Of a stretch of 64,000 nt of DNA, positions 1-9,650 are shown one piece after another. The DNA lies in the NCBI GenBank assembly GCA_902559395.1, contig CACEHR010000001.1, positions 124,001 to 188,000 of the forward strand. Reading direction: 5' to 3'. The translations under genes were made by a program, and so were the position numbers. The notes below the pieces were generated by a model. The model did no database searches and was not told the origin of the DNA. It was given only the letters and a program-made list of their open reading frames with translations. The DNA comes from an uncultured Pelagibacteraceae bacterium (GTDB lineage Bacteria > Pseudomonadota > Alphaproteobacteria > Pelagibacterales > Pelagibacteraceae). Positions within the stretch are counted from its first letter, which is position 1. The number at the start of each line of letters is the position of its first letter.

Positions 1-2
1 AA

Positions 3-347
3 TCGAAAAATATTATTAAAGATGAAGAAATTAATGGAGTTAAGTTAAGACTCCAAAAAATAGATGGATTGCCTCCAAAAGAATTAAGAAAACTTGTAGA
101 TAAAGGTAAAAAAGATTTAGGCGAAGGTATTGTGGTTGTGTTTGCAAACAAAGACGACAAGGTTGGATTAGCTGTTGGAGTAACTGATAATTTAACCAAC
201 AAGTTTGATGCAGTTCAATTTGTTAAAGTTGGATCTGAAATAATTGGTGGTAAAGGTGGCGGAGGAAGAAAAGACTTTGCTCAAGCTGGTGGACAAGATC
301 AATCAAAAATTGAAGAAGCTTTCGAAAAGCTTAAGAGTTTAGTTTAA
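3..347 (+). CDS. alaS: Alanyl-tRNA synthetase, C-terminal fragment (5' end outside window)
   Basis: The reading frame is open from the window edge and ends at 347; only the last 114 or so codons are present. The segment holds the glycine-rich DHHA1 motif ([16 protein letters not shown]) that closes bacterial AlaRS proteins and takes part in dimerisation and tRNA recognition. AlaRS charges tRNA-Ala in the cytoplasm. An internal TTG at 69 is a leucine codon of the longer protein, not a start, because coding similarity to AlaRS continues upstream of it. The 3' end overlaps the convergent icd gene by 9 bp, so there is no room for a terminator between them. Confidence 0.95.
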   Translation, partial: SKNIIKDEEINGVKLRLQKIDGLPPKELRKLVDKGKKDLGEGIVVVFANKDDKVGLAVGVTDNLTNKFDAVQFVKVGSEIIGGKGGGGRKDFAQAGGQDQSKIEEAFEKLKSLV

Positions 348-1553
348 TTTCTTTTTTAAATTAATATCAATTTCATCTAAAAATTGATTTGTAGTTAAAA
401 ATTTACTATTTGGACCAACAAGAATTGCCAAATCTTTTGTCATTGATCCACTTTCTACACATTCAATACAAACTTTTTCTAAAGTTTGGGCAAATTTAAT
501 TAGTTCTTCATTAACATCTAATTTACCTCTGTGAACTAATCCTCTTGTCCAAGCAAAAATTGATGCAATTGGGTTTGTTGAAGTTTCTTTTCCTTGTTGA
601 TGCATTCTATAATGTCTAGTTACTGTTCCGTGCGCAGCTTCTGCTTCCATTACTTTTCCGTCTGGTGTTAACAATGTACTCGTCATCAGTCCTAAAGACC
701 CATAACCTTGAGCCATAGTATCAGACTGAACATCTCCATCATAATTTTTGCAAGCCCAAATATATTTTCCACTCCACTTCATTGCACATGCAACCATATC
801 ATCAATTAATCTGTGTTCATAAGTTAAATTATTTTTTTCAAATTCATTTTTGTATTCTTTTTCAAAAATTTCTTGGAAAATATCTTTAAATCTTCCATCG
901 TATTGTTTTAGAATTGTATTTTTCGTAGACATATAAACAGGCCATTTTTTAATTAACCCATAACTGAAACAAGATCTTGCAAAGTCTTCAATAGACTTAT
1001 CTAAATTGTACATTGATAAAGCCACACCAGGACCTGTAAAATTAAATACCTCATATTTAATTTCATCTTTTCCATCTTCTGATGTCCATTTCACTTCCAT
1101 TTTTCCTTTTCCTGGAACTTTAAAATCTGTTGCTCTGTATTGGTCACCAAATGCATGTCTTCCAATAATCACTGGATCAGTCCATGAGGGGACAAGTTTT
1201 GGAATATTTTTACAAATAATTGGTTCTCTGAATACAGTTCCTCCAATTATATTTCTTATGGTACCGTTTGGAGATCTCCACATTTTTTTTAAATCAAATT
1301 CTTCTACTCTTGCTTCATCAGGGGTAATCGTTGCACATTTTATGCCAACTCCAATTTTTTTGATTGCGTTCGCAGAGTCGATGGTAATTTGATCATCAGT
1401 ATTGTCTCTACTTTTCATGCCTAAATCGTAATATTCGATACCAAGATCTAAATATGGGAGGATTAATTTGTTTTTGATGAACTCCCATATAATTCGGGTC
1501 ATTTCATCGCCATCAAGCTCTACAATTGGGTTTTTTACCTTGATTTTGCTCAT
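339..1553 (-). CDS. icd: NADP-dependent isocitrate dehydrogenase (eukaryote-type subfamily)
   Basis: At 404 aa this is the homodimeric isocitrate dehydrogenase related to mitochondrial and cytosolic eukaryotic enzymes, not the E. coli Icd type. It converts isocitrate to 2-oxoglutarate and CO2 with NADP+ in the TCA cycle. The N-terminus [15 protein letters not shown] and the later [12 protein letters not shown] segment are family signatures for isocitrate and NADP binding. It is a single gene, convergent with alaS and divergent from psd. A 76-bp gap upstream must hold the promoters of both icd and psd. Start at ATG 1553 matches the usual N-terminus. Confidence 0.97.
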   Translation of the reverse strand: MSKIKVKNPIVELDGDEMTRIIWEFIKNKLILPYLDLGIEYYDLGMKSRDNTDDQITIDSANAIKKIGVGIKCATITPDEARVEEFDLKKMWRSPNGTIRNIIGGTVFREPIICKNIPKLVPSWTDPVIIGRHAFGDQYRATDFKVPGKGKMEVKWTSEDGKDEIKYEVFNFTGPGVALSMYNLDKSIEDFARSCFSYGLIKKWPVYMSTKNTILKQYDGRFKDIFQEIFEKEYKNEFEKNNLTYEHRLIDDMVACAMKWSGKYIWACKNYDGDVQSDTMAQGYGSLGLMTSTLLTPDGKVMEAEAAHGTVTRHYRMHQQGKETSTNPIASIFAWTRGLVHRGKLDVNEELIKFAQTLEKVCIECVESGSMTKDLAILVGPNSKFLTTNQFLDEIDINLKKKLN

Positions 1554-1589
1554 TAAATAAAAACTATCTTATTAATTGAATTTGACCAT

Positions 1590-1619
1590 TTTATATACAT
1601 ATTAATCGAAAATTAGCAA
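1590..1619 (-). promoter_or_regulatory. Candidate sigma-70 promoter for icd
   Basis: On the minus strand TTGCTA (1619-1614) and TATAAA (1595-1590) are separated by 18 nt and lie about 40 bp before the icd start. The match is reasonable, but similar hexamers arise by chance in DNA this AT-rich, so this is only a candidate within the icd/psd divergent gap. Confidence 0.3.
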
Positions 1620-1629
1620 ATAGAAGAAT

Positions 1630-2277
1630 ATGTTTAGTAAGATATTTCCAAAGATCCACACTGAAGGATACAAGTTTATAGTAATAGCTGTATTCATAAC
1701 TATCATTTTTCTAATTATTAATAATTTCTTAGGATTAATAGGAATATTACTTACTGTCTGGGTTTATTATTTTTTTAGAGATCCAGAGAGAACAATTATT
1801 GGAGATGATAATTACCTAGTTAGTCCTGCAGATGGAGAAGTGATTAAAGTTGAAGAGGTGGATGGTCCAAAAGAACTTGGACTAGAAAATAAAAAATTTA
1901 AAAAAATAAGTATTTTTATGAACGTCTTTGACTGTCATGTGAACAGAACACCATGCTCAGGTATTGTTGAAGATATTTTATATAAACCAGGTAAATTTTT
2001 AAATGCATCTTTAGATAAAGCAAGCGAAGACAATGAGAGAAATTATTATAAAATTAAAGATAAGCATGGGAATGATATTGTGGTAGTTCAAATTGCAGGA
2101 TTAGTTGCAAGAAGAATAGTTTGCGAAACAAATAATAATCAAGAATTGAGTCAAGGTGATAGAATCGGAATGATTAGATTTGGTAGTAGAGCCGATGTTT
2201 ATTATGAAAATTATGAACCACTAGTTAAAGTTGGTCAAACAGCAATTTCAGGAGAAACACTGCTGGCTAAAAATTAA
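1630..2277 (+). CDS. psd: Phosphatidylserine decarboxylase, short form
   Basis: The 215-aa proenzyme decarboxylates phosphatidylserine to phosphatidylethanolamine at the inner membrane. It has an N-terminal hydrophobic stretch (about residues 15-45), then the RDPER and SPADGEV segments of the family. The self-cleavage site is Gly185-Ser186 in RFGSRADVYY, where Ser becomes the pyruvoyl group of a 30-residue alpha chain. The length fits the short (archaeal/alphaproteobacterial) Psd class rather than the E. coli enzyme of about 320 aa. It is followed after 3 bp by pssA, so the two steps of PE synthesis are co-transcribed. Confidence 0.95.
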   Translation: MFSKIFPKIHTEGYKFIVIAVFITIIFLIINNFLGLIGILLTVWVYYFFRDPERTIIGDDNYLVSPADGEVIKVEEVDGPKELGLENKKFKKISIFMNVFDCHVNRTPCSGIVEDILYKPGKFLNASLDKASEDNERNYYKIKDKHGNDIVVVQIAGLVARRIVCETNNNQELSQGDRIGMIRFGSRADVYYENYEPLVKVGQTAISGETLLAKN

Positions 2278-2280
2278 TTT

Positions 2281-3090
2281 ATGGAACAGCCAAAAAACAA
2301 TTTAAAAATTGTTACAGATAAAAAAACTAATGCAAGAGTAATTTTACCTAACATGTTAACTCTTATTGGAGTTTGTATAGGTTTATCATCAATCAGATTT
2401 GCACTAGATGGAAAATTTGAATTTGCAATTATAGCAATTATGTTTGCTGCTCTTATTGATGGACTAGATGGAAGAATAGCAAGATTAATTAAAGGAACAT
2501 CAAAAGTTGGTAAAGAGCTAGACTCATTGACAGATATGATAAGTTTTGGGGTAGCTCCAGCATTTATTATGTATTTCTGGAAATTAAATACATTAGGAAG
2601 ATTTGGATGGTTGTTATGTTTAATATATGTGATTTGTGTTGCATTACGTTTAGCTCGTTTCAACGTAAATACAGATCAGGCACCTTCTTGGAGAGATAAT
2701 TTTTTTGAAGGTGTTCCATCTCCAGCAGGAGGTATTTTAGTTTTAACTCCATTAATTTTTAGTCTTACAAACTTTGATTTTATAAATTTAAATTATAATA
2801 TTGTTGTTCCAGTTTTTTTTATTGCAACATCATTATTACTGATCAGTAAATTTCCAAGCTATTCGTTTAAAAAAATTGTAATTCAAAGAAAAGCAACCAT
2901 TTTTCTATTATTTGGAATAGTGTTATTTTTTGGATTGCTGTTAATATATCCATTTAATGTTATATCTATTAGTGCAATTATATATTTAGGTATGCTTCCA
3001 ATTAGTTTTTTTCATTATCAAAAGTTGAAAAAACAAAATGAGGATCAAAACTTTAAAGATGATGAAGACGATCTTGAAGATATTCTATAA
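2281..3090 (+). CDS. pssA: CDP-diacylglycerol--serine O-phosphatidyltransferase
   Basis: This integral membrane enzyme makes phosphatidylserine from CDP-diacylglycerol and serine, feeding the upstream Psd. Residues about 60-90 contain the CDP-alcohol phosphatidyltransferase motif (DGLDGRIAR, then G..., D...D), with metal-binding aspartates. About seven to eight hydrophobic segments follow. The C-terminus is a short acidic tail (DDEDDLEDIL). The gene starts 3 bp after psd, and its TAA overlaps the ATG of the next gene by one base, indicating an operon. Confidence 0.95.
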   Translation: MEQPKNNLKIVTDKKTNARVILPNMLTLIGVCIGLSSIRFALDGKFEFAIIAIMFAALIDGLDGRIARLIKGTSKVGKELDSLTDMISFGVAPAFIMYFWKLNTLGRFGWLLCLIYVICVALRLARFNVNTDQAPSWRDNFFEGVPSPAGGILVLTPLIFSLTNFDFINLNYNIVVPVFFIATSLLLISKFPSYSFKKIVIQRKATIFLLFGIVLFFGLLLIYPFNVISISAIIYLGMLPISFFHYQKLKKQNEDQNFKDDEDDLEDIL

Positions 3091-3989
3091 TGAAAGAAAA
3101 TGTCATTATATCTTTAGCAGACTCTAATTATTATGAGTTATTAGATGAATTGGTAAACTCTATTAAACGTTTTAAAGAAAGTGAAAATACTGCAATCTGT
3201 ATTTTAGATGCAGGTTTATCCGATGAGCAAAAAAAACAACTTTCACAAAAAGTTGATGAAATAAAATCAGCTGATTGGGACATAGAGGTACCTGATTTTA
3301 AAGTTAAAGGAAAAGAATGGCTCAAAAGCCAAGTATCAAGAGCCTTTTTACCAAAATATTTTCCTGGTTATAAGAAATATTTATGGATAGATGCGGATGC
3401 ATGGGTTAATTCATGGAGTGCAATTGAGCTATACCTAAAGGGATGTGAAAATAATAAACTATCTATTGCAACCTCTGCAGATAGAGCTTACGGGAGAGTA
3501 CTAAGAGCCGAATGGGTCTTTGGAAGTTTTGCCAGAGTTAAGTCGCAGAATTATAAACATGCAAAGTCCTCAGGGTTCTCAGAAAAAATAGCGAGAGAAG
3601 TTGCGCTAAAGCCTCATCTAAATATAGGAGTATTTGCTTTAGAAGCAAATGCATCTCACTGGGAAGTTTGGCAAAAAAATTTAAGAGCAGCATTAAAATC
3701 TGGGAAAATTTGGGGCTCAGAGCAAATAGCAATGAATATTACAATTTATCATGACGGATTAAATGTTGAGATATTACCAGCTTATTGTAATTGGACATTA
3801 ATAGAGGCATTAAAATTTAACAAAGAAAAAAATACATTAGTTGAACCTTATCTTCCAAATCATCAAATAGGGATAGTACATTTTGCAGGAAAAAATAACG
3901 ATCTCATAAGAAATGATAAAAATTTTATTTCAAAAGTAAAAGCTACCGATGGTAGTTTAGTTGAAATGAAACTTAGGTTTAATAATTAA
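3090..3989 (+). CDS. Glycosyltransferase family 8-like protein
   Basis: A 299-aa soluble protein with a nucleotide-sugar-transferase look: ISLADSNYYELL near the N-terminus, and YLWIDADAWV at about residue 95, in which DAD is a likely metal/UDP-sugar DxD motif. A C-terminal HFAGKN segment resembles the HxxGxxKPW region of GT8 enzymes. The acceptor is unknown. Location directly after pssA and before rlmE in a tight operon suggests an envelope glycan or lipid role, but that is inference. The family assignment rests on motifs only. Confidence 0.6.
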   Translation: MKENVIISLADSNYYELLDELVNSIKRFKESENTAICILDAGLSDEQKKQLSQKVDEIKSADWDIEVPDFKVKGKEWLKSQVSRAFLPKYFPGYKKYLWIDADAWVNSWSAIELYLKGCENNKLSIATSADRAYGRVLRAEWVFGSFARVKSQNYKHAKSSGFSEKIAREVALKPHLNIGVFALEANASHWEVWQKNLRAALKSGKIWGSEQIAMNITIYHDGLNVEILPAYCNWTLIEALKFNKEKNTLVEPYLPNHQIGIVHFAGKNNDLIRNDKNFISKVKATDGSLVEMKLRFNN

Positions 3990-4601
3990 TTGAAAAAAAA
4001 TAAAATTTCAAAAAACTGGGTAAATAAGCAAAGAAAAGATATTTATGTTAGACAATCTAAGGTAGATGGTTACAGAGCTAGATCAGCTTATAAATTAATA
4101 GAAATTGATGAAAAATTTAAAATTTTTAAAGGTGGATTATCAGTAATTGATATTGGGGCTGCACCAGGAAGCTGGTCACAATACGCTCTTAAAGCTGCTA
4201 AAAGTGGTAGATTGATATCTATAGATCTAAAAAAAATGGAACCCATAGGCAACAGTGTTCAAATTCGAGGAGATTTTACAGAAGAAAAAATTCAAGAAGA
4301 AATTAAAAAAAATGTAAATGGTAAAGTCGATGTAGTGATGTCAGATATGGCTGTAGACACAACAGGCATTAAAAATATTGACTCCATACAAACTGGAGAA
4401 CTATGTAAAGAGGCGATGTTCTTTGCTAAAGACTTAATGAAAGATAATGGATATTTTATTTCCAAAATATTTATGGGTGGTACATTTAACGAAATCGTCG
4501 CAGAGGGAAAAAAATATTTTAAAGAAGTTAAGGTTTTTAAACCAAAATCTAGCAGAAAAGATTCAAAAGAAAGCTTTATAATTTGTAGAAAAATTCGATA
4601 G
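3990..4601 (+). CDS. rlmE: 23S rRNA (uridine-2'-O)-methyltransferase RlmE (FtsJ/RrmJ)
   Basis: At 203 aa it is a typical FtsJ protein. It has YRARSAYKL near the N-terminus, the SAM motif DIGAAPGSWSQ (about residues 54-64), the catalytic Asp in SDMAVDTTG, Lys in ISKIFMGG and Glu in SKESFIICR, giving the K-D-K-E tetrad. It methylates the A-loop uridine of 23S rRNA in assembled 50S subunits. The start is TTG at 3990, immediately after the preceding stop; no ATG lies upstream of the conserved NWVNKQRKD region, so a TTG start is required. Confidence 0.95.
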   Translation: MKKNKISKNWVNKQRKDIYVRQSKVDGYRARSAYKLIEIDEKFKIFKGGLSVIDIGAAPGSWSQYALKAAKSGRLISIDLKKMEPIGNSVQIRGDFTEEKIQEEIKKNVNGKVDVVMSDMAVDTTGIKNIDSIQTGELCKEAMFFAKDLMKDNGYFISKIFMGGTFNEIVAEGKKYFKEVKVFKPKSSRKDSKESFIICRKIR

Positions 4602-4638
4602 AGACTTTTAATTTAAAAGGAATCATATATAAAAGATT

Positions 4639-5715
4639 ATGGTTCCCATAAAAGAAGCACTTACCTTTGATGACGTTACTTTAGCTCCAAAGTATTCAGA
4701 AATATTACCTTCTGATGCAGACACTAGTGTATCTTTAACAAAGCATTTACATCTTAAAATTCCACTTTTATCATCTGCAATGGATACAGTTACTGAGAGC
4801 AGAATGGCAATAGCTATAGCAAAAGCAGGAGGTATTGGAGTAATTCATAGAAACCTTGATATAAAAAAACAATTATCAGAGATTAAAAAAGTAAAAAAAC
4901 AAAAACTAATTGTTGGAGCAGCTGTAGGTGCTGCACCAAATGAATTTATAAGAGCCAAAGAAATAATTAAAGAAGGTGTGGATTTAGTAGTAGTAGACAC
5001 AGCACACGGTCATACAAAGAAAGTTGCTCAAATAATCAAATATATAAAAAGAATAAAGACTAAAAAAATTGCTTTATGCGCAGGAAATATTGCAACGCCA
5101 GAAGCTGCAAAATTCCTAATAAAGTTAGGAGTAGATATAATTAAAATTGGTATAGGGCCAGGTTCTATTTGTACAACAAGATTAGTTGCTGGAATAGGAG
5201 TTCCTCAATTAAGTGCAATATTAGCTGTAAGAAGTGGATTAAAGAATAAAAATGTAAAAATAATTTCAGATGGTGGAATAAAATATTCTGGTGATTTAGC
5301 AAAAGCTTTTGCTGCAGGAGCTGATGCTGTAATGATCGGATCGTTATTTGCAGGCACAAACGAAACCCCAGGAAAATTAATAAAAAAAAATGGACAGCTT
5401 TTCAAAAGTTTTAGAGGAATGGGTTCTGTGGGAGCTATGAATAAAGGCTCAGCTGATAGATACTTTCAAAAAAAACAAAAAGACTCATCAAAATATGTGC
5501 CTGAAGGTGTTGAGGGTTTTGTAAAATATAAAGGAGATGTTGGGAGTATTATTTATAAATTAATTGGTGGATTAAAATCTTCCATGGGTTATCTTGGATC
5601 AAAAACAATCATTAAATTAAGAAATAAACCACAATTTGTGAAAATTACAAAAGCTGGATTTTACGAAAGTATGGTTCATAATGTAGATATGGTAAAAAAA
5701 GATAGTAAATATTAA
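4639..5715 (+). CDS. guaB: IMP dehydrogenase lacking the CBS (Bateman) domain
   Basis: It oxidises IMP to XMP with NAD+, the committed step of GMP synthesis. The barrel is complete: FDDVTLAPK at the N-terminus, SSAMDTVTE, the active-site Cys178 in [11 protein letters not shown], phosphate-binding DGGIKYSG and the flap Arg-Tyr in SADRYFQ. It has only 358 aa against about 490 in most bacteria. The strand ending [19 protein letters not shown] (to about residue 86) runs directly into LIVGAAVGA (from 90), so the whole pair of CBS repeats is missing. Nucleotide regulation through that domain is therefore absent. It lies upstream of a TPR gene and guaA. Confidence 0.96.
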   Translation: MVPIKEALTFDDVTLAPKYSEILPSDADTSVSLTKHLHLKIPLLSSAMDTVTESRMAIAIAKAGGIGVIHRNLDIKKQLSEIKKVKKQKLIVGAAVGAAPNEFIRAKEIIKEGVDLVVVDTAHGHTKKVAQIIKYIKRIKTKKIALCAGNIATPEAAKFLIKLGVDIIKIGIGPGSICTTRLVAGIGVPQLSAILAVRSGLKNKNVKIISDGGIKYSGDLAKAFAAGADAVMIGSLFAGTNETPGKLIKKNGQLFKSFRGMGSVGAMNKGSADRYFQKKQKDSSKYVPEGVEGFVKYKGDVGSIIYKLIGGLKSSMGYLGSKTIIKLRNKPQFVKITKAGFYESMVHNVDMVKKDSKY

Positions 5716-6155
5716 TGAGCAAATTTTTCAAATTAATAGGATTAATATTTTTAACAGTTTCTTTTAACAGCACGTCTTTTAGTAAAGAAAATTTTTTTAA
5801 TGAAGCTTTAGAATTGTTTAAAAAAGAAAAATATCAAGATGCGCGTTTTTTATTTGAGAGAAATATTGTTTTTAATCCAAAAGACGCAAACTCATATTTA
5901 TATTTAGCAAAAATTTACAACCAAGAAGAAAATCAAAGAAAAGAAGAATACAATTTGGAAACAACACTTTTAATTGAGCCTGATAACGAGGAAGCTTTAT
6001 TAATGTTAATGAAAATTGCTTTAGAAAAATCTAATTATGAAAAAGTTAAAGATCTTTCAGAAAAGTTTGTGAAAGTTTGTAAAAATTTATGTGATGAAAA
6101 CAAAGATATTCAAGAGTCATTAAAAAATATAGAACCTGAAAATAATGAGTCTTGA
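5715..6155 (+). CDS. TPR-repeat protein with signal peptide
   Basis: A 146-aa protein with an N-terminal signal-like helix ([17 protein letters not shown], cleavage likely near residue 23) and two to three tetratricopeptide-like helical pairs ([33 protein letters not shown]-type spacing). It is probably exported and binds another protein; the partner is unknown. It is translationally tied to both neighbours: its ATG overlaps the guaB stop and its end overlaps guaA by 11 bp. A small periplasmic TPR gene between two GMP-synthesis genes has no obvious functional link. Confidence 0.7.
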   Translation: MSKFFKLIGLIFLTVSFNSTSFSKENFFNEALELFKKEKYQDARFLFERNIVFNPKDANSYLYLAKIYNQEENQRKEEYNLETTLLIEPDNEEALLMLMKIALEKSNYEKVKDLSEKFVKVCKNLCDENKDIQESLKNIEPENNES

Positions 6156-7707
6156 TCAAAATCTTAAAAAAATCTTAATAATAGATTTTGGTTCACAATT
6201 TACTCAATTAATTGCAAGAAGAGTAAGAGAATTAGGTGTCTTTTCAGAAATAGTTAGCCACAAAAAAATAAAATTAAAAGACATAAATAACAGTATTAAA
6301 GGAATAGTATTATCTGGTGGTCCATTAAACGTTTATCAAATAAACAAGTACTCATTTGATAAAAAAATTCTACAACTTGGTGTACCAGTTCTTGGAATAT
6401 GTTTTGGGCATCAAATTTTATCAAAACTTAATGGTGGAAGAGTAAAACAATCTAAACATAGAGAATTTGGCCTAGCTAATGTTTATAAAAAAAATAACAG
6501 TCTTTTAACAACTAATTTTTTTGGAAATAAAAAATCTAAGCAAGTTTGGATGAGCCATGCTGATCAAGTTTCAAAACTTCCTAAGAATTTTAAAGTTGTT
6601 GCATCAAGTACTAATTCAAAATTTGCAATTGTTGAAAATAAAATTAAAAAATATTATGGAGTGCAATTTCATCCTGAAGTAACTCATACAGAGAATGGAA
6701 AGAAATTAATAAGTAATTTTATTTTTTTAGTTTGTAATATTAAAAAAAATTGGTCCTCTAAAGATCAAAAAAATCAGCTTATTAAAGATGTTAGAATACA
6801 AGTTGGAAATAACAAAGTTATTTGTGCATTATCAGGAGGTGTAGATAGTAGTGTGGTCGCTCAATTATTGAATAAAGCTATTGGAAAAAAACTTTATTGT
6901 ATTTTTGTTAATACCGGTCTTCTAAGAAAAAACGAGGAAGTACAAGTAGTTCAAACTTTTAAGAAGCGTTTAAAAATGAATTTAATTTATGTAAATGCAG
7001 AAAAGAAATTCTTAAAAAAATTAAAAAATGTTTCTGATCCAGAAAAAAAAAGAAAAATAATTGGTAATTTATTTATTAAAATCTTCGAACGATACGCTAA
7101 GAAAATTAAAAATGTTAAATTTTTAGCTCAGGGCACTCTTTATCCAGATTTAATTGAGAGCAAATCTGTTACTGGAAGCCAAACTTCTAAAATTAAATCA
7201 CATCATAATGTTGGTGGCTTACCCAAAAAAATGAATTTAAAATTAGTAGAACCACTAAAATTCTTATTTAAGGACGAGGTAAGAAAATTAGGATTAGAGT
7301 TAAATTTAAGTAAAGAAATTATTTTAAGACATCCTTTTCCTGGACCAGGTTTAGCAATTCGAATGCCAGGCATAATAACTAATGAAAAAATTAAAATTCT
7401 AAAAGAGGCTGATTATTACTTTATTCAAGCTTTAAAAGATCAAGGTCTTTATCATAAAATTTGGCAAGCTTATGCAGCATTACTTCCAGTAAAAACAGTT
7501 GGTGTTATGGGAGACAATCGTACTTATGAATACTTATGTTTATTAAGAGCAATTACATCTGAAGATGGAATGACAGCTGATTATTATGAATTTAAAAAGT
7601 CTTTTATGCAAACTATATCAAATAAAATAGTTAACAGCATAAGGGGTATAAACAGAGTAGTGTATGATGTTACTTCAAAACCACCTAGCACTATTGAATT
7701 AGAGTAG
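6145..7707 (+). CDS. guaA: GMP synthase (glutamine-hydrolysing)
   Basis: It converts XMP to GMP with ATP and glutamine. The N-terminal class-I amidotransferase has the nucleophile in LGICFGHQ and the His-Glu pair in [11 protein letters not shown]. The ATP-pyrophosphatase domain has the P-loop [11 protein letters not shown], and the C-terminal dimerisation domain ends KPPSTIELE (usually TIEWE). The 520-aa length is normal. The start lies inside the preceding TPR gene, which suggests translational coupling. Together with guaB upstream it completes GMP synthesis from IMP; gmk is elsewhere in this window. Confidence 0.97.
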   Translation: MSLDQNLKKILIIDFGSQFTQLIARRVRELGVFSEIVSHKKIKLKDINNSIKGIVLSGGPLNVYQINKYSFDKKILQLGVPVLGICFGHQILSKLNGGRVKQSKHREFGLANVYKKNNSLLTTNFFGNKKSKQVWMSHADQVSKLPKNFKVVASSTNSKFAIVENKIKKYYGVQFHPEVTHTENGKKLISNFIFLVCNIKKNWSSKDQKNQLIKDVRIQVGNNKVICALSGGVDSSVVAQLLNKAIGKKLYCIFVNTGLLRKNEEVQVVQTFKKRLKMNLIYVNAEKKFLKKLKNVSDPEKKRKIIGNLFIKIFERYAKKIKNVKFLAQGTLYPDLIESKSVTGSQTSKIKSHHNVGGLPKKMNLKLVEPLKFLFKDEVRKLGLELNLSKEIILRHPFPGPGLAIRMPGIITNEKIKILKEADYYFIQALKDQGLYHKIWQAYAALLPVKTVGVMGDNRTYEYLCLLRAITSEDGMTADYYEFKKSFMQTISNKIVNSIRGINRVVYDVTSKPPSTIELE

Positions 7708-7729
7708 TTTTTAATTATAAATTAACATT

Positions 7730-8149
7730 ATGAAATATTTACACACAATGATTAGAATTAAAGACGTGGATGAGTCTCTAAGATTTTTCTGCGAAGGGCT
7801 TGGTTTAAAAGAAACAAGAAGAATGCAAAATGAAAAAGGAAGATTCACATTAATTTTTCTTGCAGCACCAAATGATGAAAAAGCAGAAATAGAATTAACA
7901 TATAATTGGGATGGTGATGAGCTCGGAGAAGGTTCTAGAAATTTTGGTCATCTTGCCTATAGAGTAGATAATATTTATGAAACTTGCCAAAGATTAATGG
8001 ATATGGGCTATACGATTAATAGACCTCCAAGAGATGGCCATATGGCTTTTGTTAGATCACCAGATAAAATTTCAATTGAAATTCTCCAAGAAGGAAATTT
8101 AGAACCTAAAGAACCTTGGGCTTCAATGGAAAATACCGGCTCTTGGTAA
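7730..8149 (+). CDS. gloA: Lactoylglutathione lyase (glyoxalase I)
   Basis: This 139-aa vicinal-oxygen-chelate protein isomerises the hemithioacetal of methylglyoxal and glutathione to S-lactoylglutathione. Metal ligands are visible as His5 (YLHTMIRI), Glu in IELTYNW, His in FGHLAYRV and Glu in ISIEILQ. The glutathione needed is made by gshA/gshB in the same window. The gene starts 22 bp after guaA and is followed after 4 bp by panB. Confidence 0.93.
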   Translation: MKYLHTMIRIKDVDESLRFFCEGLGLKETRRMQNEKGRFTLIFLAAPNDEKAEIELTYNWDGDELGEGSRNFGHLAYRVDNIYETCQRLMDMGYTINRPPRDGHMAFVRSPDKISIEILQEGNLEPKEPWASMENTGSW

Positions 8150-8153
8150 GTCG

Positions 8154-8927
8154 ATGAAAAAAAAAATTTCAGATTTAATTAAAAAAAAAAATAAACAAAA
8201 AATTGTAAGTTTAACTGCTTACTCAAAAAACGTAGCCTCAATTTTAGATAATCATTGCGATATTATACTTGTTGGAGATTCTCTTGGTTCGGTTTTATAC
8301 AATTATAAATCCACAAGAGAAGTAACTTTGAGTATTATGATTGAACACTCTAAAAGTGTTAGAATGGGTATAAAAAAAAGTTTAATGATTGTTGATATGC
8401 CACATAACACTTATCGAACTTCTAAAGAGGCTTTAAAAAATGCAAAACAAATAATGAAAAAAACTAAATGTGATGGAGTAAAATTGGAAGGTGGAAAAAA
8501 AATTTACGAAACAATTAAAACTTTAGTTAAAAATAAAATTCCGGTTATGGGTCATTTAGGGCTACTTCCTCAGTCAGATAAAACATTTAAATTTAAAGGC
8601 AAAAGAAAGCTAGAGAGAGATTACATTTTAAGAGACTCGCAATTGCTAGAAAAAGCTGGAGTATTTTCTATTGTTTTAGAATGTGTTGAGACTTCTTTAG
8701 CAAAACTTGTTAGTCAAAATATTACAGTTCCAACAATAGGGATTGGAGCTTCTAAATATTGTGATGGTCAAATATTAGTTTTTGATGATTTAATTGGCTT
8801 AAATCCAATGAATTATAAGTTTGTAAAAAAATATGCAAATATTAGAAAAGATATTTCTAAAGCTGTTTCAAATTACTCAAAAGAAGTTAGAAAAATTAAA
8901 TTTCCTAATAAAAAAAATTCTTTTTAA
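8154..8927 (+). CDS. panB: 3-methyl-2-oxobutanoate hydroxymethyltransferase
   Basis: It adds a hydroxymethyl group from 5,10-methylene-THF to 2-oxoisovalerate, giving ketopantoate for pantothenate and CoA synthesis. The 257-aa protein carries the PanB signatures ILVGDSLGSVLY (metal Asp), the KLEGG segment, MGHLGLLPQS and TIGIGASKYCDGQILVFDDLIG. No panC is adjacent in this window. It converges tail to tail with the TerC-family gene with no gap; a short A/T palindrome at 8920-8933 is too weak to call a terminator. Confidence 0.95.
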   Translation: MKKKISDLIKKKNKQKIVSLTAYSKNVASILDNHCDIILVGDSLGSVLYNYKSTREVTLSIMIEHSKSVRMGIKKSLMIVDMPHNTYRTSKEALKNAKQIMKKTKCDGVKLEGGKKIYETIKTLVKNKIPVMGHLGLLPQSDKTFKFKGKRKLERDYILRDSQLLEKAGVFSIVLECVETSLAKLVSQNITVPTIGIGASKYCDGQILVFDDLIGLNPMNYKFVKKYANIRKDISKAVSNYSKEVRKIKFPNKKNSF

Positions 8928-9560
8928 TTAAAAGTATTTTTTAAATTCTTCATTAATATTTAATATTTCAAGGTCAACTAATCCACCAATTACTAATTGT
9001 AGACCAACGATTAAGATAAATACTAAGCCGATATAAGCTATCCAAATATGTCTTTGTATATAATTAGCCATATATGTTGCTAAAGCACCAGTCAGAACAA
9101 CTGATAACATCAGTCCAAATATCATAAATCCAAAATATCCTTTTGCCGCTGCAACTACTCCAATGACATTATCAAAACTAATCATGATATCTGCAAATAA
9201 TACTTTTCCAATGCTACTAATGTATGAAGGTTCTTTCCCTTTTTTAGTAGTGGGTTTTACTTTTTTAATGTCTAGTAAATCTTTCCTTAAATCATTTACA
9301 ATCCAAATCAGTAATAAACCACCTAAAATCTTTATAAAATAAAATTCAAATAAAAAGGTCGCAAAAATTGCAAAAAAAATTTTAAAAACAAAAGCTCCAA
9401 TTACACCCCAAAGAATTATTTGTTTTCTATTTTTTGGAACAAAATTAGAAGCTATAGATCCAACGATCACTGCATTATCTGCTGTTAATATAATTGTGAT
9501 AAAAATTATATTGGTTAGAATTATGAGTTCTTCAATCAAAATGAATACATAATAGTACAA
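8928..9560 (-). CDS. TerC-family (YjbE-like) integral membrane protein
   Basis: A 210-aa membrane protein with about six to seven helices and the TerC hallmark acidic residues inside membrane segments: IILTADNAVIVG and MISFDNVIGVVAAA. Members are proposed metal (Mn/Ca) exporters or take part in loading secreted metalloproteins; the substrate here is not determined. The frame starts with TTG at 9560; a second TTG seven codons later (9539) is equally plausible, and no Shine-Dalgarno sequence separates them. Confidence 0.85.
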   Translation of the reverse strand: MYYYVFILIEELIILTNIIFITIILTADNAVIVGSIASNFVPKNRKQIILWGVIGAFVFKIFFAIFATFLFEFYFIKILGGLLLIWIVNDLRKDLLDIKKVKPTTKKGKEPSYISSIGKVLFADIMISFDNVIGVVAAAKGYFGFMIFGLMLSVVLTGALATYMANYIQRHIWIAYIGLVFILIVGLQLVIGGLVDLEILNINEEFKKYF

Positions 9561-9640
9561 TCAGTAAAATTTTCAATTAGACTGATGTGAAATTTTTATT
9601 GATTTAGCCTTTAGGAAATAATTAAATAAGACTTTTAAAA

Positions 9641-9646
9641 AGGAGG
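9641..9646 (+). promoter_or_regulatory. Perfect Shine-Dalgarno before dctP
   Basis: AGGAGG sits 4 bp before the ATG at 9651. Most genes in the window have little or no such sequence, so this predicts unusually strong translation of the periplasmic binding protein. Confidence 0.8.
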
Positions 9647-9650
9647 ATAG

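Noticed and set aside
1006-1392. 128-codon open frame on the plus strand
   Set aside because: It is fully antisense to icd, which has clear family motifs; the frame arises from codon bias on the opposite strand.
8916-8940. Bidirectional terminator between panB and the TerC gene
   Set aside because: The palindrome is all A/T except one pair and has no loop; such sequences are common here by chance.
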